Assembly (NCBI GenBank): GCA_019744775.1
Contig: JAIETZ010000003.1
Span: 1-64,000 of the forward strand
Direction: 5' to 3'
Length of the DNA: 64,000 nucleotides
From: Candidatus Obscuribacterales bacterium
GTDB taxonomy: Bacteria; Cyanobacteriota; Vampirovibrionia; Obscuribacterales; Obscuribacteraceae
Under the pieces are notes generated by a model, which was not told the DNA's origin, searched no databases, and saw only the letters and a program-made list of their open reading frames with translations. Below, piece after piece: positions 42,377 through 50,882 of this stretch (positions within the stretch are counted from its first letter, which is position 1; every line of letters begins with the position of its first letter). Both the position numbers and the translations under genes were made by a program.

Positions 42377-43600
42377 TTATTGGCGGAGTTCTGGTGGTGG
42401 TTGCCAGCCAAATTCTTCTAGTGTGTCGTCGAAGCTGATTCGGCTGCGTTGGCAGTAATTCATGGCGATGATTGCTTGGTCTATCTGCAATGCTTTTTTG
42501 TCTAGCAGATAGTGACAGCGCATGGCGGCGGTGAGTATTGCTTCGTCGAGGACGCCGGCGGATAGGAAAAGTTGTGTTGTGATTTTCGGATTTTGTAGGA
42601 CGCGTTCGGTGGCTTCTTGGATTTCTTTTTCGGTGACGAATCCGCACATTTTGAGTAATTCTGCGAGAGTTATTTGTTTGTGTTCTTCAGTTTGTTTGCC
42701 GGTGAGTTCGCGAATTGCTTGCTCGACGCTTATTTGGCGGGACTGTACTACGCGTAGTGCGTCGGCGGCTTGTAGTCCAGTGATTTTATCGTCGGCTACA
42801 AGTTGTTGTAATTTTAGTGCGGCATCTAGAGCGGACTTTTGGATGAAGCCGTCTTCGACTAGGATTTGGCCGATGAGTTTTTCTTTTACTAGACCGAGTT
42901 CTAATGCGGTGAGTAGGTCTTGTTCGGAAAGGAGTCTGCTCATGACGAGTAATTCGCCTACGCGGACACTTTTTTGATTTGGTTGTTTAAGGATTCCTTG
43001 TTCGATGAGGTTTTGCTCAATGGAGACTTGTCTGTCATAAGATGCTTTAAGGCTGGTGATGCCTTGTTCTTTTGTTATTTTTCCGTCGCGAATTAGGACT
43101 TGGGTGTTGAGTGCGGAGGCAAGTACGGATTGAGATATGAGTCCCAATTGAATGAGGATGCGTCCCATTGGGAGTCCTGTTTCGTAGCTTCGTGTTAGTG
43201 ATTTATTTAGTTGATCGCTGTCGACGATGCCGGAGGCTAGGAGTAATTCGCCGAGTTTGTTGGTGGGGCGATTGCCTTGCTTTTTGTAGCCGACTTGTGC
43301 GAGTGCTTCATCTAGTTTTAGTTTTTCTCTTTTGACCAGAGTTAGTGCGGTGACACCGGATTCTAAATCCAATAATTTGTCGTTGATCATTGATTGGATT
43401 TGTAGGGCAGCTTTAAGAGTATCTTCGTCGACGAAGTTGGACATGATGAGCACGCGTCCGAATGGCAATCCTATTTGTGTGGCTATCTGAATTGCTTCGT
43501 CAAAGCCGATTGGGTCGAGGATACCGGCGCGAATTAGTAAATCGCCGATGCGGATGGAGCCGCCTCTTCCACCAGATCTTGAACTGCCGCTCATGGTCAT
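42377..43600 (-). CDS. Protein of four tandem MshEN-like repeats (407 aa)
   Basis: After a Ser/Gly-rich start, four about 97-residue repeats fill the protein (about 16-113, 115-210, 212-308, 310-400). Each begins (L)GELLxxSGIV, continues with GLPxGRILIxxGLI, then a QxLIxDGKIT-type helix and a final SxEqxLxELG helix. The repeated GELL/GRIL elements resemble the N-terminal MshEN domain of type II secretion/pilus ATPases, some of which bind cyclic di-GMP. There is no ATPase domain, signal peptide or membrane segment here. AAGGA is ten bases before the ATG. The neighbouring genes give no hint of function. Confidence 0.75.
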   Translation of the reverse strand: MTMSGSSRSGGRGGSIRIGDLLIRAGILDPIGFDEAIQIATQIGLPFGRVLIMSNFVDEDTLKAALQIQSMINDKLLDLESGVTALTLVKREKLKLDEALAQVGYKKQGNRPTNKLGELLLASGIVDSDQLNKSLTRSYETGLPMGRILIQLGLISQSVLASALNTQVLIRDGKITKEQGITSLKASYDRQVSIEQNLIEQGILKQPNQKSVRVGELLVMSRLLSEQDLLTALELGLVKEKLIGQILVEDGFIQKSALDAALKLQQLVADDKITGLQAADALRVVQSRQISVEQAIRELTGKQTEEHKQITLAELLKMCGFVTEKEIQEATERVLQNPKITTQLFLSAGVLDEAILTAAMRCHYLLDKKALQIDQAIIAMNYCQRSRISFDDTLEEFGWQPPPELRQ

Positions 43601-43635
43601 GTGCTGTGATTCCTTTGGTTTCGTTACTTTTGGGT

Positions 43636-44808
43636 TTACTTAGACAGATAACGCATTGCAGATTCAGCCAGCATGGCGGAGCCGATTGGGATGGCGTTTT
43701 CGTTGGCGTCGAAGAGTGGGGTGTGTATTTGGCGGAGGACTTCGTCTACTTTCACGCCGAGTAAGAAGTAACAGGCGGGTAATGCTTGGGAGAGGAAGCT
43801 GAAGTCTTCGGAGCCCATTTCCTTGTTTGCTTCGACGACAGAATCTTGGCCGAGGACGTCGTGGGCGACGTTGCGGACGAGATTTGTCAAAGAAGGATCG
43901 TTCATCAGGGTGACGGTGTTGTGGTGGATGTCGATTTTGTAGGAGCCGCCCAAGGTTTCGGCGATGGAGCACGCGTTTTTGATTTCGGACAAGAGCAAAT
44001 CTTGCATGTGCTTGCCGAAGTAGCGGATGGTGCCTGTGATTTCTACGGCGTCGGCTACGATGTTGGGACGATATGTTTTGCTGCGGATGCCGCCGATTGT
44101 TAGAACGGCTGGTTCGAGGGCGGATTTGCGGCGGGAAATAATTGCTTGCGCGGCCTGCACAACTTGACTTGCGAGAACAATGGCATCGATTCCGTATTCG
44201 GGATAGGCACCATGCGTGGCGCGGCCGGAAATGGTGATGTTGAAGGTGTCGCATGCGGCGAGGAATGCGCCGTCGCGGACGCTTATTTTGCCGGCTTGCA
44301 GGCGTGGATCGCAGTGTAAGGCGAAGATGGCTTCGGCGTCTTTGATGGCACCGGCTTCCATCATTAGTGTTGCTCCGGCTTTGCCGTCTTCGTTGATTGT
44401 TTCTTCGCCGGGTTGAAACATAAATCTGATTCGGCCGTTTTTCGGTGGATTGTCGGTGATCAGTTTTGCTGCGCCCAACAAGCATGTGGTGTGAACGTCA
44501 TGTCCGCATGCGTGCATAACGTTTGCCTTGCGCGAGCAATATGGTTTGTCGTTTTTCTCTTGTATTGGAAGTGCGTCGATGTCGGCGCGAAGGACGACTG
44601 TTTTGCCCGAGCCTATTTCGGCGATGACACCGGTGCCGGCGACGACGGTTGTCTTGTAACCGAATTCCTTTAATGTCGATTCGATTAGCTTCGATGTTTC
44701 TGTTTCTTTGAAGCTTAATTCGGGATTTGCGTGTATGGTGCGGCGGATATCCACCAGCTTTGGTGCCAGGGCGGATGCGCGGTCGAGAGTTGTTGTTGTA
44801 ATTGTCAT
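43636..44808 (-). CDS. M20-family amidohydrolase (N-acyl amino acid/hippurate type)
   Basis: Dinuclear zinc aminoacylase of the hippurate hydrolase/AmhX type. Markers are RRTIHANPELSFKE, ADIDALPIQE, MHACGHDVHT (zinc ligands), FQPGEE (catalytic Glu region), the ATHGAYPE lid-domain histidine and MGSEDFSF near the end. The likely start is the ATG at 44808 (MTITTT), since the upstream 16 codons lack conservation. The family cleaves N-acyl groups from amino acids. A second M20 gene of the same type sits beside dapD at 55462; this copy has no pathway neighbours. Confidence 0.88.
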   Translation of the reverse strand: MTITTTTLDRASALAPKLVDIRRTIHANPELSFKETETSKLIESTLKEFGYKTTVVAGTGVIAEIGSGKTVVLRADIDALPIQEKNDKPYCSRKANVMHACGHDVHTTCLLGAAKLITDNPPKNGRIRFMFQPGEETINEDGKAGATLMMEAGAIKDAEAIFALHCDPRLQAGKISVRDGAFLAACDTFNITISGRATHGAYPEYGIDAIVLASQVVQAAQAIISRRKSALEPAVLTIGGIRSKTYRPNIVADAVEITGTIRYFGKHMQDLLLSEIKNACSIAETLGGSYKIDIHHNTVTLMNDPSLTNLVRNVAHDVLGQDSVVEANKEMGSEDFSFLSQALPACYFLLGVKVDEVLRQIHTPLFDANENAIPIGSAMLAESAMRYLSK

Positions 44809-44935
44809 GAAGTCACCACAAGGCACGCGCCTTGAGAAGAAAAGGGAGCTGTACATGTTACCACTGGCAGCTCATGCCCAACACAAGAACCTAATGACAA
44901 CCAGGATCAAGTTCACAATTTGTAGTGAACAGGAC

Positions 44936-45328
44936 TTAGGTTCCGGCTAGTTGTTTCAAATCGTATGCCACTGAATCCGGTATCTGGAAGTGTTCTTCGT
45001 CAGGAAAACTATCTGGGTGCGTGGTCAACGCGGAGCGGATGAGACCGCCGAGAAGTAAGCTGTGATCGGCTAACAGCTCTTTTTCTACATCATCCAATTT
45101 GTAGTAGCCCTTGTCTTTGAGCTTGGCCAGCAATTGGTTGAGCGAGAGGATGTATTCGAATGGTGCGAATGTTGTCCAACCATCCTTTAACGGATTGTCG
45201 GTGGTTAGGTTGTCGCCAAAGACGTTGATGAGATCGAGAACGAAGTCGGTGACGATCTCCAAAGTGTTGTGGACGATCACCTTCTTGTTTCTATATGTAA
45301 GGTAGAGGTCTTTGACTTCGTTGTTCAT
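44936..45328 (-). CDS. Small acidic protein, function unknown (130 aa)
   Basis: Mostly helical, acidic protein with no signal peptide and no recognised motif. The reading frame is coherent and ends with PDSVAYDLKQLAGT. The ribosome site is weak. It lies alone, between the M20 gene and an intergenic repeat. Confidence 0.55.
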   Translation of the reverse strand: MNNEVKDLYLTYRNKKVIVHNTLEIVTDFVLDLINVFGDNLTTDNPLKDGWTTFAPFEYILSLNQLLAKLKDKGYYKLDDVEKELLADHSLLLGGLIRSALTTHPDSFPDEEHFQIPDSVAYDLKQLAGT

Positions 45329-45354
45329 ATTGAAACTTTAGCAGGTGTAGGAGC

Positions 45355-45377
45355 GGGCGCATGCAATGCGCCCCTAC
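45355..45377 (-). repeat. Palindromic dispersed repeat, copy 6
   Basis: Full copy with CTAC tail in the divergent gap 45329-45639. The rest of this gap (about 310 bases) carries no supported gene, only a degenerate ATACA-N7-TAGCA relative of the TACTA palindrome at about 45505-45521. Confidence 0.92.
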
Positions 45378-45639
45378 GAGGGCAGGTAGGACCAGGGCAA
45401 TGCAGCAGTGCGCACGGTTGGATGCAGGACAAAAGCGCCGTAACGATCATGCATGGTGCATTTTGGTGTGGTGGCGTATTTGATGGCAGGTTGTCTGATG
45501 TATATACAACAGTAATAGCACTATATGTTTTGGATTTTGGAAGTGGTTAGTTTCGATAAAAAAATATCGGCTACAAGATAAAAAGTGTGTTATCCTTTCG
45601 CTTAGTTTAAAAGCAACTAAGCTAGCTAAGGAGCGTTCT

Positions 45640-46359
45640 ATGAGAAGGTCACTTCTAAACACAGCGATCGCAGCAGTAATATCCGTGGGGATGGTTCTGC
45701 CTGCTGTTGCACAAACATACAATGGTCAGCAATTACAGGGTCGCGTAACCTATGTACCTGCCGGCACGACACTAGATGCGGTGCTCACCAGCCCGATCGA
45801 TAGTGCGGTCGCTAAGCCGGGCGATATATTCAACGCCAAGCTTTATGCACCAGTTTACTTTGGTAATGACTTGGTTCTTCCGGTCAACACTGTTCTTGAA
45901 GGGCAAATCGCCGCTGCAGATAAGAGCGGCATGCTTGGTGTCAATGGTTCGATGAACTTGCGTTTGACAGCGGCAGTCACTCCGGACGGCACACGTTTGC
46001 CATTGTCCGCAGTGGTGGCAGCTACTCAAGCAGCACCAACTTCCATTAAGGAAGACAAGCAAGGCAACTTGCATGGCAGAACCGTCAAGGAAAATCTTGC
46101 TTCGGGTGCAATTAGAACCGCTGCCTGGACCGCGGGTGGAACATTGCTCGGCGTTATGTTTGCGCCAATCGTTGCTGGTACCGTTGCAGCTGGTGCTGTG
46201 ACCGGTGTTGCAACGGGTGCAGGCGTTGGTCTGGCAAGCAACCTGTGGAGAAAAGGCAAAGACGTGAAGGTACCGAGCGGATCGCGCGTAACCTTCTCGC
46301 TTGATCAACCGCTTTCCATGTCGGCTGGCGTTGCTGGAGTGCCCAACTACGTTCGCTAA
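45640..46359 (+). CDS. Secreted protein with TrbI/VirB10-like beta domain (239 aa)
   Basis: A signal peptide (1-24, AVA) is followed by a beta domain whose pattern (VPAGTTLDAVLTSPIDSAVAKPGD, FGNDLVLPVNTVLEGQIAAADKSG) resembles the VirB10/TrbI barrel seen in many stand-alone periplasmic proteins. A glycine/alanine-rich hydrophobic hairpin (about 163-205) could insert into a membrane, and the last strand (VKVPSGSRVTFSLDQPL) closes the domain. AAGGAG precedes the ATG. No conjugation genes are nearby, so a structural envelope role is more likely. Confidence 0.7.
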   Translation: MRRSLLNTAIAAVISVGMVLPAVAQTYNGQQLQGRVTYVPAGTTLDAVLTSPIDSAVAKPGDIFNAKLYAPVYFGNDLVLPVNTVLEGQIAAADKSGMLGVNGSMNLRLTAAVTPDGTRLPLSAVVAATQAAPTSIKEDKQGNLHGRTVKENLASGAIRTAAWTAGGTLLGVMFAPIVAGTVAAGAVTGVATGAGVGLASNLWRKGKDVKVPSGSRVTFSLDQPLSMSAGVAGVPNYVR

Positions 46360-46400
46360 GCGTGCGTAGGTAAAGTACGGTCCAGACATTTGGCAATTGA

Positions 46401-46431
46401 AAACGGGCGGTGGTGACGTCGCCCGTTTTTC
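46401..46431. terminator. Bidirectional terminator between convergent genes
   Basis: Perfect stem AAACGGGCG (46401-46409) with CGCCCGTTT (46420-46428). It is followed by Ts on the plus strand and, read from the other side, by TTTTC. It serves the secreted-protein gene and mutL. Confidence 0.88.
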
Positions 46432-46436
46432 TTTGG

Positions 46437-48239
46437 TTACGGATGGAAGAGTTGGAAGAGTTTTTCCATGGACAATTTCAAGCGGATGGGGCGGCCGTGG
46501 GGGCAGGTGTCGTTTCTTGGGGTTTTGTCCCAAGCGGAGAGCAAGTCGATGATGTCGGATTGATTTAGTTGCATGCCGTTTTTGATCGCGCTCTGGCAGG
46601 CAATTGATTTGGTGGCTTCAAGGCGTGGGTCCAAGTTGCCGTCGGTGAGTGTGCCGTCGACTCTCAAGCTTTCGATGACGGCTTGAATTGTTTCGCGGCG
46701 GTTTGTTTGTGGGAGAGTCGCCGGTAGTTGAGTGCAGGCGGCGGAGTTGCCTTTTACTTCGAAGGTGAAGCCTAGTGACTCAAGTAGTTCGGCGTTTTCG
46801 CAAATCCACGCAAATTGTTCTCTGCTTAGATCTAGCGGTAATGGTAACGCCAGCTTCTGAATATTATCAGTTCTAGTGTCGTTGGTCTTCTGCGCAGCGA
46901 GAAGGCGCTCGTACAAAACACGCTCGTGGGCGATGTGTTGTTCGACTATCTCCAGTCCTTCGTTTGTTTCAAGAAGGAAGTAAGTATTTTGCAAATAGCC
47001 GAGTAAACGCCAGTCTGGTGGCAAGGTGGCAGGGGGCTCTGTTCTTGGCGCGGTTGCCGTGCCTGCGCTGTGTGCGACAGTTGCGGTGGATCTGGCTGCG
47101 GGCGGAACATACGCCAACCTGTCGGAAAGGTTCAATTGTTGCGGTGCCGAGTAGTCAAACGTCGCGACTGGCTCTGCTATTGTGAGCGCAGCGGCAATGT
47201 CTTGGTTGGGCGCATTGAATGCAGCGTAACTTGGTCTTTCAGATCCCTGGAAGATGCTGCTGATTGATTCTTTGATGGCGCGGTAGATCGACAGATAGAT
47301 ATCGTTGGCTTTGGTGTATTTGATTTCTTTCTTTGTCGGGTGGACGTTGATGTCCATCTCGGCTGGATCAATCGTGACAAATATCGCGGCTAACGGATAT
47401 CTTCCGCGCGGAATCAAATCATTGTAGGCATTGTCTAATGCTTTGAGTGTCAATGGGCAGCGAACTGGTCTGTTGTTGACGATGGAGATGATGCCTTTGC
47501 GATCTCCGCGAAAATGTTTTGGTCTGGCGATAAAGCCCTTAACGCTAGTTCCATTTAAGCTGTTTGTAGCATCGACTTTTATAAGTTCTTCTTGTCCGGC
47601 GAAGAATTTGCTTTCGACTAGTGCTTGTTGCAGTTGACCCGAACCGGCTGTTCGCATTACTACTTCGCCGTCGTTAATCAAGCTGAATGCGACATTGTTG
47701 TAGGCAATAGCCAATGCTTGAACAGTGTCAAATATATGCGCGAATTCTGTTGCTGGTTTGCGCAAGAATTTCAGTCTTGCCGGTACGTTGTAGAAAAGAT
47801 CAAATACTTCGATGACTGAGCCTTTTGCGCAGCCTGTTTCTACAGCTTTGACTTGACCTTCAGACGCTTCGACTTTTGTGCCGACTTCAACGTCTGCTGT
47901 GCGTGTTGTGCAAATCATGCGTGAGACTGAGGCGATGCTTGGAAGCGCTTCGCCACGGAAACCCATTGTTTTCAATGACCAAAGATCATCTGCGGATTTT
48001 AGCTTTGATGTTGCGTGCCTGTGAAATGCCAGTACCGCATCTTCCGGTGACATGCCACTGCCGTCGTCTGCGACGCGGATGTCGCGGCAGCCGGATGAAA
48101 TGGCGATTTCGATCATGGTAGAGCCGGCATCGATTGCGTTTTCCACCAATTCTTTGACGACGGAAGACGGACGTTCGACTACTTCACCAGCAGCGATCTG
48201 GCTTGCTACGTGATCTGGTAGCACTTGGACTTTAGGCAT
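46437..48239 (-). CDS. mutL: DNA mismatch repair protein MutL
   Basis: GHKL ATPase that links MutS mismatch recognition to strand incision. ATP-site motifs are ENAIDAGS (33-40), DDGSGM (58-63) and TMGFRGEAL (91-99). A variable Pro/Ala/Thr linker (about 345-405) leads to the dimerisation domain with EQHIAHERVLYE (433-444) and the C-terminal CPHGRP (579-584). These are the endonuclease-type MutL motifs, with the first Asp of DQHA changed to Glu and Ala to Ile. If still active, the protein nicks DNA itself, as in bacteria lacking MutH. No mutS is in the window. Confidence 0.95.
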   Translation of the reverse strand: MPKVQVLPDHVASQIAAGEVVERPSSVVKELVENAIDAGSTMIEIAISSGCRDIRVADDGSGMSPEDAVLAFHRHATSKLKSADDLWSLKTMGFRGEALPSIASVSRMICTTRTADVEVGTKVEASEGQVKAVETGCAKGSVIEVFDLFYNVPARLKFLRKPATEFAHIFDTVQALAIAYNNVAFSLINDGEVVMRTAGSGQLQQALVESKFFAGQEELIKVDATNSLNGTSVKGFIARPKHFRGDRKGIISIVNNRPVRCPLTLKALDNAYNDLIPRGRYPLAAIFVTIDPAEMDINVHPTKKEIKYTKANDIYLSIYRAIKESISSIFQGSERPSYAAFNAPNQDIAAALTIAEPVATFDYSAPQQLNLSDRLAYVPPAARSTATVAHSAGTATAPRTEPPATLPPDWRLLGYLQNTYFLLETNEGLEIVEQHIAHERVLYERLLAAQKTNDTRTDNIQKLALPLPLDLSREQFAWICENAELLESLGFTFEVKGNSAACTQLPATLPQTNRRETIQAVIESLRVDGTLTDGNLDPRLEATKSIACQSAIKNGMQLNQSDIIDLLSAWDKTPRNDTCPHGRPIRLKLSMEKLFQLFHP

Positions 48240-48284
48240 GGACCAATATTAGCATCGAGACGCCACGCAAAATTCTCTTGATAT

Positions 48285-48758
48285 CTATTGTCTAATTGCT
48301 TTTGGCTTTAGGCGGAAGAAATCGACAATGATTTGTTTGCACTCATCTTCGAGTACGCCGCAGGTAAGTTGCGGAATGGGATAGATGCGCCCTTCGACGA
48401 ATAAGTTGAAGACTGTGCCGCATGCGCCGGAGGCGGGATCGTAAGCGCCGAATACGACGCGGTCGACGCGTGCTTGAATCAGTGCTTCGGCGCACATTGG
48501 GCATGGTTCTAACGTTGTGTAGACGGTGCATCCTTTAAGACGCCATGTGCCGAGTAGTTTTGCAGCTTCGCGTATCGCTATTATTTCGGCGTGGGCGGTG
48601 GGGTCTTGTGCCGTTTCGCGTTCGTTGTGACCGCGGGAGATGATGCGGCCTTCGTGCACAATCACGGCGCCGATGGGCACGTCGATACCCGCGAGTTTCG
48701 CCTCGGCGAGGGATTCGAGGATCCACTTTTTGTCGGTGTCGAGCGAGTTGGATGACAT
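48285..48758 (-). CDS. tadA: tRNA-specific adenosine deaminase TadA
   Basis: Zinc deaminase that converts A34 to inosine in tRNA-Arg(ACG). The catalytic HAE (PTAHAEIIAI, about residues 54-63) and zinc cysteines PCPMCAEAL (about 86-94) are intact, and VFGAYDPASGACGTVFNL is typical of TadA. Length is 157 residues. It lies 45 bp upstream of mutL on the same strand. Confidence 0.95.
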   Translation of the reverse strand: MSSNSLDTDKKWILESLAEAKLAGIDVPIGAVIVHEGRIISRGHNERETAQDPTAHAEIIAIREAAKLLGTWRLKGCTVYTTLEPCPMCAEALIQARVDRVVFGAYDPASGACGTVFNLFVEGRIYPIPQLTCGVLEDECKQIIVDFFRLKPKAIRQ

Positions 48759-48847
48759 GGAGGTAAGTATACACGTCCTGCATTGCTCGCTATGGTAAAG
48801 TAGACGCGTTTATTTGACTTGTGCGCCGGGAGTGGTGGGGAATTGGT

Positions 48848-49819
48848 ATGAAGACGAAGAGCTTGTTGCTATCGGGAATCCTGGCTGTCTTGAGTGTCTC
48901 TATGATTGCAGAGACGTGGGCGGGTGACTTGCATGCGAAGGTTGCGACTACCGCTGCGCCGAAGACGAAGGCGCTGGTTGATCTCGATAACGAATTTATC
49001 AAAGTGTTCGCGGCTACTAAGAAAGAATGGCTGGCACATTCCGAGCCGTTTATATTCATCATGGATGGAAAAGCCATCTTGCACAGAGGTGGCAAGAAGG
49101 AAGAAGTTACCTTCATCACGCCGGAATTTGATTTGGTAAAAACCACAGACCATGCGATGTTGGGTGTTTTTGCAGTACTGAACAGACGCACAGACAAAGA
49201 ATTAGACGAACACACAATTGCAAGCCTCGTAGATCTAAAAAAGGCGATGGTAAAGGCTGAGCCGGAAATAAGCACATACGAATTACCCGCCAGCACTATT
49301 GATAGACAACGAATGATTCTGCACAAAGGAATCGCATTTATAGACAGTGTCCTTGCGAAGAAGAAAGTAAGCACCGCTGAACTCAAGGCCTTTTGTCGTT
49401 CAATGGCGCCGGCGGTGCTGGCTAATGCCGACGATGCGGAGTCATTTGAGTTGCACAATCTTGATGCGCAAGTGATGAGGTGGAGAAATCAAATGTCGGC
49501 TGACGAGTGGAATCGTCTACATGTGGTTGTTGCCGATTCGCACATGGCTCGTATTGATGACAGATACATGCAATACTTCCTCTTCTTGCTTAAAGAAAAG
49601 GAAGAAGGCAAGCGCGTTATCTTCTGTGAAAACGCCAAGGGGGAAGAAGATTGCTTGAAGCTTCTAACTTCGCACATCACAGATGAACTTGCATCCGAAT
49701 ACTTTTTCAATGACCCGATGCGCATGCACCGCGATTTTCTCGCTGATGGTGCGACGTTGTACCTAAAGCGTCATTACAAATACTTCTTGGTTACGCCCAA
49801 ATCCAAAGCAAAGCGATAA
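48848..49819 (+). CDS. Secreted protein, function unknown (323 aa)
   Basis: The ATG at 48848 (GGGGA upstream) gives a clean signal peptide (1-25, TWA). The mature protein is largely helical with many charged residues and no motif I can name. A short HRGGKKEEVTF stretch and an ILHKGIAFIDSVLAKKK segment lie in the first half. It ends in a basic PKSKAKR. Its last 46 bases overlap the 3' end of the convergent ureohydrolase gene. Confidence 0.68.
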   Translation: MKTKSLLLSGILAVLSVSMIAETWAGDLHAKVATTAAPKTKALVDLDNEFIKVFAATKKEWLAHSEPFIFIMDGKAILHRGGKKEEVTFITPEFDLVKTTDHAMLGVFAVLNRRTDKELDEHTIASLVDLKKAMVKAEPEISTYELPASTIDRQRMILHKGIAFIDSVLAKKKVSTAELKAFCRSMAPAVLANADDAESFELHNLDAQVMRWRNQMSADEWNRLHVVVADSHMARIDDRYMQYFLFLLKEKEEGKRVIFCENAKGEEDCLKLLTSHITDELASEYFFNDPMRMHRDFLADGATLYLKRHYKYFLVTPKSKAKR

Positions 49820-50682
49820 CCAATTAGCTTGTAAATCAGTTTGGCAACAAGAATGCTTGGAGCGCGCAGTCCTTCCAGTGGGACAAATTCCACAATGTCT
49901 GCCGCAACAACATTTTTGCGAACACACAAATGCTTGATGATTTCCATCAGTGTGTACCAACTCATGCCGCCTGGTTCGGGATACTTGGTCGCCGGCATTA
50001 AGGCTGAGTCCAAGGCGCCCACGTCTATGGTTAGGTAAACATTATCCGACAGTGAGCCAAGAATTTCGTTGATATTCCATTTATCTTGATGGCGAGCCCA
50101 GAATATATTGATGTCCGGCTCTTTCTTTTCCATCCATTCGGCTTCATCGGCGTTCAAATTTCTGATGCCGACTTGCGTCATGTTTGGAGTCGGAAGCATT
50201 TTGTAGAGGTTGTAGCCCACGGAATCCAACTTGAATGGAGTGCCGTTTTTCGGAACGGTCAAATCCGGACGGGCATCAATCTGCAATATGGATAAGTCTT
50301 TGTGCTGTTTGATACAAGCGGCTACTGAAGCCAAACTTACAGAGTGTTCGCCACCTAAGATGATTGGGAATTTGTTTTTCTTGATCAATCCGGAGACGGT
50401 TTCGGTCAATGGTTCAAAAGGTTTTTTTGTTTCTTCGGTTGGTGCTTCAAGGCTAACAGGAGCTAAAGTCTCGATTCCAATTTTGCCCGGCTCGACCCAG
50501 AGTTCTTCATCGAAAAGTTCTAAATCTTGGCTGGCATCGAGAATCGCTTGCGGACCAGCGGCGCTGTTGTTGTCTTGATCCGGCGCACGATCAAATGGAA
50601 CAGGCACAATGGTGACCTTTGCCTTGTCCCCATCGGTGTATTCTTCCGGCAAGTTGAAGTAACGTTTTTCTGGCTCTTGCAT
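49774..50682 (-). CDS. Ureohydrolase (agmatinase/arginase fold) with altered metal ligands
   Basis: Overall layout is that of agmatinase: VPVPFD, GGEHS (110-114), a DA-x-x-D strand (136-140), GIRNL and a PEPGGMSWY segment. However, the metal-binding DAHxD is DARPD (Arg138 replaces His), and the D-x-D of the second site is Asp220-Val-Gly222. At least two of the six manganese ligands are therefore missing, while Glu112/His113 and the first Asp remain. It may be a mononuclear enzyme with another substrate, or catalytically dead. The 3' end overlaps the convergent gene by 46 bases. Confidence 0.8.
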   Translation of the reverse strand: MQEPEKRYFNLPEEYTDGDKAKVTIVPVPFDRAPDQDNNSAAGPQAILDASQDLELFDEELWVEPGKIGIETLAPVSLEAPTEETKKPFEPLTETVSGLIKKNKFPIILGGEHSVSLASVAACIKQHKDLSILQIDARPDLTVPKNGTPFKLDSVGYNLYKMLPTPNMTQVGIRNLNADEAEWMEKKEPDINIFWARHQDKWNINEILGSLSDNVYLTIDVGALDSALMPATKYPEPGGMSWYTLMEIIKHLCVRKNVVAADIVEFVPLEGLRAPSILVAKLIYKLIGYRFALDLGVTKKYL

Positions 50683-50778
50683 TATCAGTTACATGCTGGG
50701 GAAATCCTTGTTGTTCTTATACCACCAAATGGAGTACTTGACCTGGGTGATAATGGGTTTTCAGAGGTGTTAAGAGTG

Positions 50779-50797
50779 ATACTATAATAAATAGTAG
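50779..50797. repeat. TACTA-N7-TAGTA palindrome, copy e
   Basis: ATACTA-TAATAAA-TAGTAG. In the leftward direction it follows repeat copy 7 and a TTTTTT run, so it again lies just past a hairpin plus T-tract. Confidence 0.6.
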
Positions 50798-50815
50798 AAC
50801 TTAGAAAAAACATAA

Positions 50816-50838
50816 GGGCGCATGCAATGCGCCCCTAC
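50816..50838 (-). repeat. Palindromic dispersed repeat, copy 7
   Basis: Full copy with CTAC tail. With the adjacent T-run on the minus strand it could end the 50883-54337 operon transcript. Confidence 0.92.
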
Positions 50839-50882
50839 ACATAAGGTTACGTATGCGTTTCGTCACGCACGACGAAGAAACG

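Noticed and set aside
45640-46359. Conjugation component (TrbI/VirB10)
   Set aside because: Only the beta-domain pattern is shared. The membrane anchor and other transfer genes are absent.
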